A stretch of 64,000 nucleotides of DNA from Litorimonas sp965205225 (lineage in GTDB: Bacteria > Pseudomonadota > Alphaproteobacteria > Caulobacterales > Maricaulaceae): NCBI GenBank assembly GCA_965205225.1, contig CBDBFZ010000002.1, forward strand, positions 744,001 through 808,000, given 5' to 3'. Within the stretch, counting starts at the first letter, position 1; every line of letters starts with the position of its first letter. Shown here piece by piece: positions 17,252-27,582 of the stretch. A program made the position numbers and the translations under genes. The notes beneath the pieces were generated by a model. That model did no database searches. It was not told where the DNA came from and was given only the letters and a program-made list of their open reading frames with translations.

Positions 17252-17361
17252 CTCTCTCATCATCCGGATAAACCCGCAGGACTTGGCACCTGATGCGAAA
17301 TTGCTTTCGTCGGTTGCCCCGGCGATCAAAAGGCCTTGTCCCTCCCGCCGGTCTTGATGAG
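17252..17361 (-). ncRNA. SAM-I (S-box) riboswitch upstream of metX-metB
   Basis: The minus strand shows the conserved skeleton of the class: CTCATCAAGAC at the 5' side of P1, the GC-rich P2 arms CCGGCG / CGCCGG enclosing GGAGGGAC, then GGGGCAACC, the P4 core CAGGTGCCAAGTCCTGC, and GATGATGAGAG closing P1. It should bind S-adenosylmethionine and lower metX-metB expression. No T-run hairpin is obvious between it and metX, so translational control or a distant terminator is possible. Confidence 0.9.
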
Positions 17362-17405
17362 TTGCCAGGGCTATGGCGGGAAGTAGGGGGGCCGTCAAGC
17401 TGGGG

Positions 17406-17780
17406 TTATCCAGACGTTGGCGCACCCTTGTCCCAGATGATCGCCATGAACAGGCCCTTCATCGGTTGCAACACGGCTATGCACAGAATGACAAGCAGGA
17501 AACTGAGCCCCGTAATCGAAGCCCAGGCCGGAATATCGGTCTTGAAAACGATCCAGTGAAAGACAGGCGCTGTCAGATGTCCGGCCACCAGAATGGAAGC
17601 CCAGGCCGGACCATCATCGGCGCGCACATCGCCCCAGTTGACGCCGCAGGACGGACAGTGCTCGACAGGTTTGAGAAACGCGCGAAACAGTTTGGCGTCC
17701 CCGCAATTCGGGCATGTCATAGCCAGACCGCGTTTGATCTTCGGCCATAAGGGGCCAGTCGGTTTGGGGCCAGCAGTCAT
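17406..17780 (-). CDS. DUF983 membrane protein with zinc-ribbon
   Basis: About 124 residues from the ATG at 17780. A rubredoxin-like double CxxC (MTCPNCGDAKLF and HCPSCGVNW) precedes two hydrophobic segments (VAGHLTAPVFHWIVF and ITGLSFLLVILCIAVLQ), the DUF983 layout. In alphaproteobacteria such proteins often lie near cytochrome oxidase assembly genes; here that context is absent. The ATG overlaps the stop of a broken uracil-DNA glycosylase gene. The exact function is unknown. Confidence 0.8.
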   Translation of the reverse strand: MTAGPKPTGPLWPKIKRGLAMTCPNCGDAKLFRAFLKPVEHCPSCGVNWGDVRADDGPAWASILVAGHLTAPVFHWIVFKTDIPAWASITGLSFLLVILCIAVLQPMKGLFMAIIWDKGAPTSG

Positions 17781-18012
17781 GGGCCGCAGATAAGGTCGCC
17801 GAGCCAAGCTGCCAACAGGCCGATAAGCTTTTTCAAGTCGGCAAACAGATTTGGATAGGTTTTCGGCCTGTCCTCATATTGTTGAACGCGCAGAACATAG
17901 GAAGGATGTGTTGTGACGAAGATATTCATACCGTCGGGGCGGTTTAGAACACGGCCTCGACTCTCTGAGATTTTGACAGGGTGTCCACTGACGGCCCGCG
18001 CGGCAGAAGCTG
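17777..18012 (-). pseudogene. C-terminal fragment of a family-4/UdgX-type uracil-DNA glycosylase
   Basis: About 78 codons open from the IS481 junction to a TGA that overlaps the DUF983 start. The text SGHPVKISESRGRVLN, then MNIFVTTHPSYVLRV and NLFADLKKL matches the end of these DNA-repair proteins, including the HPS(Y) active-site motif. The N-terminal two thirds, with the Fe-S cysteines, are gone, replaced by IS481 debris. Assignment rests on the HPSY motif and the surrounding text. Confidence 0.65.
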
Positions 18013-18682
18013 CCTAGCTGTGGTGCCTCAATAGGTTGTTCCGATCCAGTTTCAGTCTGCTGATAGGTGTTTTATCCCTTACCCCTCCGTGCGATCGATG
18101 CCAATTATACATGTGGCTCCATCCTGACAAGGCTTGAGCGCGCTCGTTCGATGCGGAGTAGCTGCGGGCATAGGCCCATTCGCGCAAGGCGGTCTGGATG
18201 AAGCACCCAGCCATACCAATCGCTCGGCTGCGCGGGCGGGACCGGCGCGTGCGCTTGCCCGTTACGCGGTGGCTAGGGCGTCCAAACCGCCCGAGTTTCT
18301 TGTCGCCCGGGCCTTCGCGTTCATAGCGGTGCACCTGTTCGGGCGGGTCTAGATCGCGCAGGCGTGACAGGCCAGCACGATGATGCGCCGGACAACCGGC
18401 TCGGGCGTCACTGCCCGCAAATGATGCGGCCTTGACGAGCGATCGACCAGTCCTTCAACCCCATCAGCGTTGAACCGCGCCACCCATTTTCGCAAAGCCC
18501 GCGAGCTGATCCCTCCAAGTCGTGAGGTGTGCTCCGGGCTCAGCCCGCTCGGCACGAGTCGTACCAATCGCTCTCAACCCCGCAGTGTCTGTTTGGCATT
18601 CTTATGGAGGTTCATTTGATCTCTCCTGAAGGGGTTGAAGTTTGGTAATTCCAGCTTCCTTTATCGAGATCAAATGGATAAC
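18013..18682 (-). mobile_element. IS481-family element, decayed
   Basis: Reading on the minus strand from 18682: end AGGTTATCCATTTGATC, then ORF start MNLHKNAKQTLRG, then an HTH part ALRKWVARFNADGVEGLVD followed by DRSSRPHHLRA. After a deletion the C-terminal part resumes: FIQTALREWAYARSYS and GWSHMYNWHRSHGGV, ending KTPISRLKL near 18014. The middle of the integrase core is missing and frames are broken. A related wreck is at 59908-60495. Confidence 0.75.
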
Positions 18683-19077
18683 CTATTGAAAGATCACAGC
18701 TAGAGCGTACTTCTATCCGTGCAAATCGGCGCTGCGCTTTGCCGCGTTTCAGGAACATAAAGCCTAAAATCGTGAGACTGGCCGGGATCGTTTGGACGAA
18801 GACGATATTCGTGGCGGCGATCAGCGCACCATAGATTCCGGCAATGACTACACATAACAGGAAGAAATAGGCGACATTTCGTTTCCAGGTCACATCCCTG
18901 ATGAAGAAAAGTGCCTAGATCAGTCCGGTCCCAGGAAGCCATTATACAACCCCTGATTGGCCGCCATCACTTTGGTGGGTTAAAATAAGTTCTGCGGAAA
19001 GCTCGAGAAGGTTTGATGAAGATGTAGCCATGAATGATAGCGATCAGGACAATCAGGCATTTACTGATAATATGCAT
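18683..19077 (-). pseudogene. DUF1304-type small membrane protein, broken
   Basis: From an ATG at 19077: MHIISKCLIVLIAIIHGYIF; then in shifted frames KVMAANQGLYNGFLG and GLI-stop-ALFFIRDVTWK; then FFLLCVVIAGIYGALIAA and FVQTIPASLTILGFMFL. This is the family order (four hydrophobic segments with AANQGLYNGFL). At least one frameshift and an in-frame TAG (a former Trp codon) break it, and the C-terminus runs into the IS481 end. Confidence 0.65.
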
Positions 19078-19144
19078 CAAACTCGACCTATTAAATTTCG
19101 CTGGTTCAGACGCCCGATCTTCGCGGGCGTTGCACAGGAATGCC

Positions 19145-20305
19145 CTAAAGCGACCGCGCAATCACCAGCTTCATAATCTCGTTTGTTCCGCCATAGATAC
19201 GCTGCACGCGGCTGGCGCGCCATTGGCGACCGATCATATATTCGTTCATGAAACCGTAGCCGCCATAGAGTTGCAGGCAGCGATCCATGACTTCGCATTC
19301 GCGGTCCGTGATCCAGTATTTCGCCATCGACGCCGTGACCGTATCAAGCTCGCCGCGCAGATGTTTCTCGGCACAGTCATAGGTGAAGACTTTGCAGATT
19401 GTAACGATGGTCTTGAGTTCGGCCAGTTCAAACTGGCTATTCTGGAAATCGATAATCCGTTTTCCGAACGCCCTGCGGTCTTTCACATAGTCGATCGTGT
19501 GGCGCAGCGCCTTTTCCATTGCGGCGACGCCCTGAACGGCAATGTTCAGCCGCTCCTGCGGCAGTTCGGTCATGAGCTGGATGAAGCCCTGTCCGGTCTC
19601 TTCACCGAGCAGCGCATCAGCGGGCACCTGCATATCGTCAAAGAACAGCTCTGCCGTATCCTGGGCTTCAATGCCGACCTTGTCGAGAATGCGACCCCGG
19701 CGGAAGCCTTCCAGCTCATCCGTTTCGACCACGAACAGCGATTTGGAGTGTTTGCTCTCGCCGCCTGTGTCAGCGACGATAATCAGCAGATTGGCCGTGC
19801 CACCATTGGTGATGAATGTCTTGGAGCCATTGATGATCCAGCCATTGCCGTCGGGTTTGGCATTGGTTCGGATATTCTGCAGATCGGACCCGGTCCCCGG
19901 CTCTGACATGCAGATCGCGCCGACCAACTCACCCGACGCCATCCGCGGCAGCCATTTCTGCTTCTGCTCTTCCGTACCGTAATGCAGGATATAGGGCGCC
20001 ACGATGGCATTGTGGAGCGACAGACCAAAGCCGTCGACTTCGGCGCGCTCCAACTCCTCCATGATGATCATTTCATGGCGGTAGTCACCGCCGCCGCCGC
20101 CATACTCTTCGGGGATCGCGCAGTTCAGCAGACCATATTTGCCGGCCTGATTCCAGAATTTGCGATCCACCTTCTTGTTCTTGCGAAACTCTTCCGAATG
20201 CGGCGCCATCTCATTGGAGTAGAATTTATAGACCGCGTCGCGGAACATGTTGATGTCTTCTTCGTCATACCAATCAGGATTCTTGAAATCGAGCACGTCA
20301 GCCAT
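19145..20305 (-). CDS. Acyl-CoA dehydrogenase
   Basis: 386 residues, the standard short-to-long-chain ACAD fold. FAD enzyme that introduces the 2,3-double bond in acyl-CoA. Motifs: ICMSEPGTGSDLQNIRT (FAD region), NGSKTFITNGG, DRRAFGKRIIDFQ and the C-terminal LQLYGGYGFMNEYMIGRQWRA with IYGGTNEIMK. The catalytic Glu is probably the one in IYGGTNEI (isovaleryl/long-chain arrangements differ), so the chain length cannot be assigned. It stands alone on this strand between pseudogenes. Confidence 0.9.
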   Translation of the reverse strand: MADVLDFKNPDWYDEEDINMFRDAVYKFYSNEMAPHSEEFRKNKKVDRKFWNQAGKYGLLNCAIPEEYGGGGGDYRHEMIIMEELERAEVDGFGLSLHNAIVAPYILHYGTEEQKQKWLPRMASGELVGAICMSEPGTGSDLQNIRTNAKPDGNGWIINGSKTFITNGGTANLLIIVADTGGESKHSKSLFVVETDELEGFRRGRILDKVGIEAQDTAELFFDDMQVPADALLGEETGQGFIQLMTELPQERLNIAVQGVAAMEKALRHTIDYVKDRRAFGKRIIDFQNSQFELAELKTIVTICKVFTYDCAEKHLRGELDTVTASMAKYWITDRECEVMDRCLQLYGGYGFMNEYMIGRQWRASRVQRIYGGTNEIMKLVIARSL

Positions 20306-20391
20306 GAGTGGGTCCTTTTATAAATTTGTTGCATGAGTTTAACAGAAATAAAGCCGTGTATACGACTCAGATGGGTTACTGGGTGTGCATA

Positions 20392-21070
20392 TCACGGATG
20401 TGAAGACGAAATCCCCGGGGCGTTTAAGTGAAGCAAGGACGAGACGAGTTTTAGCGCTTCGCGCTTGAACGTCGCGTCATCCGTTGGATCAATGGCCATC
20501 TGCCTTAGATTAGGATCCGCACGCACGTAAAGCATGGTGCCCAATTGATCGATTGCGAAACGCGCGACCCAGTCTGGATTGGGGTGTTGAATTTCTTCGC
20601 GTCGCGCGAGAACAAGACTCAGTAAAGACTTCCAGCCTTCATGTTGGAGCTCTGCGATATGCGCGCAGGTCGGGATCGTCTGTAACAACAAGGGAGACAG
20701 CCGTTTTTGTCGGCGCGGTTTCCTCCCTCAGCCTATTCATAAAATCAATATAGCCCGAAAACAGATCGTGAATGTTCGCCCCATCCCAACAGGACGGTTC
20801 AATAGCCTGACGATTGAGCGTAGCAAATTTCTCGGTCATGCGGTGAAAGAGCGCGAAGAACAGTGCCTTCTTATTCTTAAAATGGTGATAGGCTGGGCCC
20901 ACTGAACACTCGGCTCGAGACGTAATGTCAGCGATGGACATGCCATCTGTTCCTTTTTCAATAATCAGGTCCTGAGCCGCATCAAGCAACGCCGCTTGCG
21001 TCTTTTCACTGCGCGCCTACTTGCCTTCGAGTCGCCAGTGAAGTTCCGAGAGCCATCTGTCATCCGTCAT
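20392..21070 (-). pseudogene. TetR-family regulator, two disabling changes
   Basis: From an ATG at 21070 (MTDDRWLSELHWRLEGK) an in-frame TAG ends codon 17; the frame continues as KTQAALLDAAQDLIIEKG with the TetR HTH ITSRAECSVGPAYHHFKNK. Near 20660 a frameshift separates TDDPDLRA from IAELQHEGWKSLLSLVL. It is divergent from the SDR gene at 21164, itself frameshifted, so it probably once controlled that gene. Confidence 0.8.
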
Positions 21071-21163
21071 GGAGTGCCTAAAACTGAATTATTGTTCAAC
21101 TTCCTTGGTGCAGGGGGTCTCATCTGTCGAAACTGAATACATATTCAATTTTATGATGTTGAT

Positions 21164-21975
21164 ATGATGAACAATGTCGTTCTCATTACAGGTGCCTCCA
21201 GCGGAATTGAGCAGGAAATCGCGCGTATATATGCTAAAAATGGCGGTAACCTCATTCTCGTCGCCCGCCGTATTGATCGTTTAAACGCTCTAAAAACCGA
21301 ACTGGAAGCGGCACATGCTGTCACAGCCCTAGTAATAGCAGAAGATTTGTCAGACGAAGCGTCCCCGCAACGGATATCCGAGGCTGTAACTCAACAGCGC
21401 ATTCAACTCAACTATCTTGTCAACAACGCTGGGTTTGGCGTCAAAGAGCCCTCTCATGAACAAGCGTGGGATATCCGTCAATCCATGATCCAAGTAAACG
21501 CGGTTTCTCTGGCCGCTTTGACGCGCCTGTTTCTGCCGGATTTCATTGGCAGAGATAGAGGTCGGATCCTCAATATGACATCGAAAGCAGTTCTGCAGCT
21601 TGGGCCGCTTCAAGCCATTTATTTTGCAACAAAGCGTTTGTAACCTATCTCAGCAACGCATTGGTCGAGGAACTCAGAGACACGAAGATCACCATTCCCA
21701 ACTTTATGCTCAAGGCAACCGCGACGGAATTTAACGAACGCGCGGGTATGGCGGGCAGTCGATGGCTCCAAAACAGCGCGACATCTCGACTGGTTGCTGA
21801 AGAAGGTTATCGGGCCATAATGGACGGCAAAATGGATGCCTACGGAGGTATACGATTTTTTCAATATTGGCTTTTACGCCAGCTGCCAAAACGAAAGGCA
21901 CTAAGCATCATCGCAAAGCTCAAGAAGCTAAATAAATGCGTCGTAACGACGAGCTTAGCGCATCGATTTGAATGA
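21164..21975 (+). pseudogene. Short-chain dehydrogenase/reductase, frameshifted
   Basis: NAD(P)-binding start VVLITGASSGIEQEIARIYA, with Glu where the family has Gly in TGxxxGIG; NNAG motif in LVNNAGFGV; catalytic YFATK near 21625. A one-base loss right after ATK ends the frame; the homologous text continues in the next frame as FVTYLSNALVEELRDTK to 21975. Both lesions suggest a dead gene. It resembles SDRs of about 260 residues. Confidence 0.8.
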
Positions 21976-22048
21976 GTATTGATAGGTTACCATACGGCCA
22001 AAAAGCGCAACCTTGAGAGCGCGCCTGATCAAGTATTGTCGATTCGAT

Positions 22049-23839
22049 TTAGAACGCAGCCGCGTCCAGTGCCATCATCGGCTTCGCGCCGGTTTTGATC
22101 TTGGCGAGGTGACTATCCATCATCGGCAGCATGCGCAACATGAAGTAACGACCCGTGATCAGCTTGTTCGGATAGAAGTCTTCATTCGACCCGTCATCAA
22201 TTTTGGCTTGCGCCACGACCGCCATCTTCGCCCACATATAGGCCAGCGTCGCCAGACCCAGCATATGCATATAGTCGATTGAACCGGCGCCCGCAGTGTT
22301 CGGGTCCTTCATACCGTTCTGCATCAGCCACATGGTCGATTCGATCAGTTTGGTTTTGGCATTACCGAGCCCCTCCATGAACTCGCTCAGGCTCTCCGTG
22401 TCTTTATTGTTGTTGATGAACTGATCGATTTCAGCGTTGAGCGTCATCAGCGCGCGGCCGCCATTGCGGGCGAGCTTGCGACCCACTAGGTCAAGGGCCT
22501 GCACGCCGTTCGTGCCTTCATAGATCAGAGCGATCCGGTTATCGCGGACGAACTGGCTCATGCCCCATTCTTCGACAAAACCGTGACCGCCAAAGATCTG
22601 TTGGCAATCAATGGTCGTTTTCATCGACATATCGGTCAGATAACCTTTCACGACTGGGGTCAGCAGGCCGAGATAGTCATCGCATTTCTCGGCGAGTTTC
22701 TCGTCGCCGGAATGTTTCTCCATATCCTCATGCTTGGTCGCCCAGTAGAGCAGTGCCCGACCAGCTTCGTTGAAGGCTTTGGTTTCCATCAGCATGCGGC
22801 GTACATCGGGATGCACGATTATCGGATCAGCGGGCTTATCTTCGTTCTTCGGCCCCGTCAGAGCCCGGCCCTGAATACGGTCCTTGGCATAGATCGCCGC
22901 GTTCTGATAGGCGACTTCGGACTGGCCAAGGCCCTGCAGGCCAACGCCGATACGGGCTTCGTTCATCATGACGAACATGACGCGCAGGCCTTTGTTTTCT
23001 TCGCCGATCAGATAGCCTTCAGCTTCGTCGTAATTCATGACGCAGGTCGAATTGCCGTGAATACCCATCTTCTTTTCGATGGAGCCGCAGGAGACCGCAT
23101 TGCGCTCGCCAGGGTTTTCATCAGCATCCAGTTTGAATTTCGGTACGATAAAGAGCGAAATACCTTTTGTGCCTTGTGGTGCGCCTTCAATCCGGGCCAG
23201 GACGAGATGAATGATATTGTCACTCATATCGTGCTCACCCGCAGAGATGAAGATTTTCTGGCCGGAGATTTTGTAGGATCCATCAGGGTTTGGAACCGCT
23301 TTTGTTTTGAGCATGCCCAGATCTGTGCCGCAGTGCGGCTCTGTCAGGTTCATCGTCCCGGTCCATTTTCCGGACATCATCTTGGGTAGATATGTCTGCT
23401 TCTGCTCGGGCGTGCCGCCGACCTTGATTGCCTTGATCGCACCGCCCGTCAGGCCGGGATACATGGCGAAGGCCATGTTGGAGGATGTCCACATTTCTGA
23501 CGCGGCAATACCCAGCATATCTGGCATGCCCTGACCGCCATATTCAGGGTCCATCGACAATGCGGCCCAGCTATTTTCGGTCATCTGCTTGTAAGCATCC
23601 TTAAAACCTGTTGGCGTGGTGACAGAGCCATCGGCATGGTGTGTACAGCCTTCATAATCCCCCACCATGTTGAGCGGCGTGAGCACATCTTCAGAGAATT
23701 TGGCCGCTTCGACCAGAATGGTGTTGGCCAGATCGGCATCGACCTCTGAAAAGGCGTCATATTTCGTCAGGTCCTCAAAGCCGAGAACTTCATGAAGCAG
23801 GAATTGCATATCACGCACGGGAGCCTTGTAGCTTGGCAT
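22049..23839 (-). CDS. Acyl-CoA dehydrogenase, long (FadE-like, ~600 residues)
   Basis: 596 residues with the N-terminal extension and C-terminal domain typical of the AcdA/DUF1974-like bacterial acyl-CoA dehydrogenases acting on medium or long chains. Motifs: MNLTEPHCGTDLGMLKTKA, ISGQKIFISAGEHD and QIFGGHGFVEEWGMSQFVRD followed by IALIYEGTNGVQALD, which holds the catalytic Glu. It is co-transcribed with a MerR regulator upstream, whose stop overlaps this start (TAATG). The context suggests beta-oxidation under MerR control. Confidence 0.9.
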   Translation of the reverse strand: MPSYKAPVRDMQFLLHEVLGFEDLTKYDAFSEVDADLANTILVEAAKFSEDVLTPLNMVGDYEGCTHHADGSVTTPTGFKDAYKQMTENSWAALSMDPEYGGQGMPDMLGIAASEMWTSSNMAFAMYPGLTGGAIKAIKVGGTPEQKQTYLPKMMSGKWTGTMNLTEPHCGTDLGMLKTKAVPNPDGSYKISGQKIFISAGEHDMSDNIIHLVLARIEGAPQGTKGISLFIVPKFKLDADENPGERNAVSCGSIEKKMGIHGNSTCVMNYDEAEGYLIGEENKGLRVMFVMMNEARIGVGLQGLGQSEVAYQNAAIYAKDRIQGRALTGPKNEDKPADPIIVHPDVRRMLMETKAFNEAGRALLYWATKHEDMEKHSGDEKLAEKCDDYLGLLTPVVKGYLTDMSMKTTIDCQQIFGGHGFVEEWGMSQFVRDNRIALIYEGTNGVQALDLVGRKLARNGGRALMTLNAEIDQFINNNKDTESLSEFMEGLGNAKTKLIESTMWLMQNGMKDPNTAGAGSIDYMHMLGLATLAYMWAKMAVVAQAKIDDGSNEDFYPNKLITGRYFMLRMLPMMDSHLAKIKTGAKPMMALDAAAF

Positions 23840-24357
23840 TAGATTGATCCTTGTTGAGCAATAAGGTGATTTTTGAAGGCTGCCTGATATCGGTCAGCCA
23901 GAGAGGAAACGTCCTGGTTGGTAACGTCTGAATTGTTTTCGAGATGCGCATCGATAACCGCGATGATTTCGCTCATATCCTCGGACAACAATTCGACATC
24001 GCGGCGGCGATCTGCGAGTCCGTCGATAACAGCCTGAAAATTATCGCGGCGGCGGCGCAATTCCGATAAATCCGTGATGCGGCCTTCCATTATGTCAAAT
24101 ACGGCACGCATATCATCCAGAGAGAATCCCAAACGCTTGCCGCGTAAAATACGTTCGAACCGTGCCCGGTCCTGCCGATGAAACATCCGGCTTTGGCCGA
24201 TCCGTTCCGGACTGAGCAGGCCTTTATCTTCGTAAAATCGAACTGTGCGGGTGGTCACACCGAACATGTCCGCAAATTCGCGGATCATCCAAGCATCCGG
24301 ACGGTCACTTTCAGACTCTGTCGCCTGGTCGCGGTTCAGGTTGGTTTTACTGAGCAC
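23839..24357 (-). CDS. MerR-family transcriptional regulator (acyl-CoA catabolism type)
   Basis: About 172 residues if translation starts at the GTG at 24357, which has GGGGA just upstream; an open frame extends to 24402. The HTH reads MIREFADMFGVTTRTVRFYEDKG, LSPERIGQSRMFHRQD, then the coiled-coil dimer region LSELRRRRDNFQAVIDGL. LiuR/PsrA-neighbour MerR proteins with this layout control branched-chain or fatty acid breakdown, and the coupled acyl-CoA dehydrogenase fits. The effector is unknown. Confidence 0.85.
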   Translation of the reverse strand: MLSKTNLNRDQATESESDRPDAWMIREFADMFGVTTRTVRFYEDKGLLSPERIGQSRMFHRQDRARFERILRGKRLGFSLDDMRAVFDIMEGRITDLSELRRRRDNFQAVIDGLADRRRDVELLSEDMSEIIAVIDAHLENNSDVTNQDVSSLADRYQAAFKNHLIAQQGSI

Positions 24358-24553
24358 AGAGTCCCCGTGACACACATTACCGTTAACGTCAAAGTAAATC
24401 AAGAATTGATTCGCTAACGATTTAACCCTGCCTTAACCATGACAGGCGAAGGACGAGTCTGGATCGGGGCGACGGTCCCGTTTGGTCTTGGTGATTCGGG
24501 TTCGACCCAACAGGATCAAGCGACACAAGGATTGTGAGAAATACGCGAGCGCT

Positions 24554-26815
24554 ATGGTCAGTCGAGTTGCCGATGACGGTCCAAAGCCAGATAGCCCGCA
24601 GGACAGGTTGGGCAAGGCTGTGCGTGAAACGGATGAGGCAGATACCGCCAAACCCGCACAATCTGACGCGGTGAAACCCACCGCTTCATCGGAACAGCCA
24701 ACACCTCATCGGCGTAAACTCGCCTCGTCCAAAACCGCACGCTCAAAATCCCTCAAAGCTGACATTGATCGTCTGGAAGCGCGGCTGAAACGTGCCGACG
24801 CATCCACACAGAAAAGTTGGGAATCTCTGCAAACGATCGTCTCCGCTTTGGAAGCCAATCTCAAAACATCAACAGACGCGCAAAAGGGTCAGCAGACACA
24901 GTATATCGACACGCTTACATCGCGGCTTGACCAGCAATCCATCGACATGCGTACAGCCGTTCGCAAGGAACTGAAATCAGTGCTCTCAGAGGGCGGGCTG
25001 GATTATCTGGATGCCACCATAGGCCACGCATCCATACGTTTGGACAAAACCGAGATTGAGCAGGCGGATGCCATCGCCAAGGTCAACAAGCATCTCGCCG
25101 ACATTGCCCGCGCTGTGGATGCGCGAATGAAGGCAGAGAGCCGTAATCGCAAAGCCGAGCTCGATACATTGACCGAAAAACTGACGCTCGTGATCGCGAC
25201 GTCGCAACATGGTGTTGAAAACCGCGTCACGGCTGTCGAACGTGACAGCGCAGAAGCCCTGAACCGCGTCGGCGCGATCATAGAACAGATCCACAACAGG
25301 CTGGAACAGCGCCGTCAGTCCTCTCGCGAAGGCGTCGCCGAAAAAGTCAATGAACTGGCACTGCAGACACAAGCTGAAATGGGGGCCTATCAAGCCAAAC
25401 TTGAAGCTCAGATGAAAGAAGTTGAAGCCCGGCACCTGGCCTTTGGCACGGGCTCGGCGGAGCGCGTGTTCGAAAAGGCCAGTCAGGATATCGAACACAA
25501 AATTGATGGCCTGCAACGTCGTATCACCGAACTCGAGCGCGGAGCCAATAGCGCTCCGGAGGCGTCGCTGGCCCCCCTGCCGCATCTTCCGGAAGCAATC
25601 GTTCCGCCTATCAAAAATCTGAGAGAGCTCAGCACGGACACAGACGCGTCCGAAATGCCACCAAATCCGATCCAGACGCTGAAAGATCGCCTGACTTCAT
25701 TCCGCTCACCCTCCGCAGCCCTGACATTGGTACCACCGCCTGCCGCTCTGGCCGATCCGTTCAACCCCTATGCAGCGGTTCTGGACGGTGTATCACCACT
25801 GCCGCTCGACCCGTCGGCTCAAGCGCCAGTAGCACCCCAGTCGGCACCGACAAACCCGGCTTTCCAGTCGGTGCCCTTGTCCGAGCACGCCTACTCAACT
25901 TCAGCCTATGCCGAAGATATCAATACACGGGCGGGTCTGATGGTACGATCGCGTCTGGAATCGCCGATGGCCGTTCAAGTTGCGAGCAACAGTCCACGCC
26001 AGCGCTTCTCTCTGTCCAGCCGGACGGTACGCGGTGTCTTGCTGGCCACGGGCGTTGCTGTTGTCGCGCTGATGGCCGGACGGATGATTCTGAGCACAGG
26101 CGCCGCGACCGACTCGATAATTGCCCAAGGCGGTCAACCAGCCGTCGTTACAAATTCGTTCCCATCGGCCACATTCCCGCCCAGAAACACAACTCCAACA
26201 ACAGACATGGCGGAAGTCAATCCCGGCTCAGACCCATCAACTCAGCCAATCGGGAATTATGCCGAGACTCAACCCGTTGTTATCGACAGTGCTAAGCTCG
26301 ATACACTCGAAGCTGCGGTTGAGGTCGGCAACCCTATCGCGCAGTTCCAGATGGGCCTTGCGGAACTTGATGCCGAGGGACGGAAGAAGGCGCGTCCCTG
26401 ATCCATCGGGCCGCCAGCGCCAATCAGCCCGCCGCTCTATAATGCCTCGCCAAACTCTATGAAGCCGGTCAAGGGGTCCCCCAGGACGATGTCATGGCCC
26501 GTCAGCTGATCAAGCGTACGGCACGCGGCGGCAACTGGATCGCCATGCATGATCTTACCCTGTTCTATACGGAAGGCCGCGGCAGTGTCGATCTGGATAT
26601 GGAAACGGCAAAATCCTGGTTTGAGCAAGCAGCTCGAAGAGGTGTGGTCGCTTCACAGTTCAATCTTGCAGTTCTGTCCGAGAGTATAGAAACTGGGGCA
26701 ACACCTAATCCGGAAGAAACCCTGTTCTGGTACTCCATCGCCGCCTTACAAAAGGCTGGCACATAGACGGCTTCACTTGCATGGGCTTGTCCGCAGGGGC
26801 GATAGCGGCAAAATG
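24554..26815 (+). pseudogene. Coiled-coil / Sel1-repeat membrane protein (PodJ-like layout), broken
   Basis: From the ATG at 24554 a long frame encodes a Lys/Ala-rich start, ~250 residues of coiled coil, a Pro-rich linker and one membrane span (VLLATGVAVVALMAGRMIL, near 26030-26095), then the start of Sel1 repeats (AVEVGNPIAQFQMGLAEL). At about 26385 the frame shifts, followed by a stop (TAA where LYRLAKLYEAG is expected), another open part to 26766 (ARQLIKRTARGGNWIAMHDL) and a third shift before 26815. The layout recalls polar-organiser proteins such as PodJ in stalked alphaproteobacteria; that link is inference. Confidence 0.7.
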
Positions 26816-27277
26816 AACATCCAGATCCATCAGGCCGAAACCGCACAACAGGTCGCCAGCGTTCGTATCCTGTTCCTTGACTATTTGCGCTTTATAGAAG
26901 CTTATCTCGGCCAGACCCTCTCCTTTCAGGGAACTGAGACGGAATTTGCCGATTTCCCTCACACTTATGATGCGCTCTGGCTGGCCGAAGTGAACGGTAA
27001 ACCGCTGGGCGCGGTCGGGCTCAAACCGTTTGACAGCCGGGCGGGGGAATTGAAACGGCTATGGGTTGCGCCAGAGGGTCGCGGACACGGCATTGGTGAA
27101 GCGCTCTGCCTGACTTGCATTCAGGGCGCGCGCGAACAGGGCTATTCGCGCCTCTTGCTCGACACGGACCGCGGGCTGATCCATGCAAATTCAGTTTATG
27201 AACAGCTTGGTTTTGTCGATATTGATCGCTATTACGACAATCCGATGGACTCTCGGTTTATGGCGCTCAGTCTCTAG
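26813..27277 (+). CDS. GNAT-family N-acetyltransferase
   Basis: 154 residues. The acetyl-CoA-binding motif is RLWVAPEGRGHGIGEALC, followed by LDTDRGLIHANSVYEQLGFV, typical of the fold. The substrate is unknown. Its stop TAG is part of a CTAG into which a shortened IS5 has inserted, so the C-terminus MALSL is preserved. Confidence 0.85.
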   Translation: MNIQIHQAETAQQVASVRILFLDYLRFIEAYLGQTLSFQGTETEFADFPHTYDALWLAEVNGKPLGAVGLKPFDSRAGELKRLWVAPEGRGHGIGEALCLTCIQGAREQGYSRLLLDTDRGLIHANSVYEQLGFVDIDRYYDNPMDSRFMALSL

Positions 27278-27582
27278 GTGGTAGTGAAGAATTGACTTTT
27301 GTTTTGTATAATATTCCTGCCTTTTGTCAGGAGAGCTGATCTGTCTGGTTATCAGGAACTTACGGATGAACAATGGACCCGTTTAAAGCCTTATTGGCCT
27401 TGTGGGAGTACAGGGAAACGGGGTCGCAACGCCCATAACAGGCTTTTTATTGATGTTTTGTTGTGGAAGGCCCATTCGGGCGGGCGTTGGCGCGATATGA
27501 CAAGCCTGATCAAAACCATAGGGGCTTCGTCAAACTCGCCGCTATCGAAATTTCGCTCAAATGATTAATGTTTCAATATGAC
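27278..27582 (+). mobile_element. Internally deleted IS5 (IS427 group) derivative
   Basis: About 305 bp, flanked by CTAG on both sides (27274-27277, 27583-27586). The ends match the full IS5 copies (GTAGTGAAGAATT). The first ~70 codons of the transposase remain (ELTDEQWTRLKPYWPCG ... GGRWRD), then the sequence jumps to the last ~25 codons (MTSLIKTIGASS in shifted frame). The junction lies at a GCGCGAT/GCGCTAT-like short similarity. Cannot encode transposase; could be moved in trans. Confidence 0.85.
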
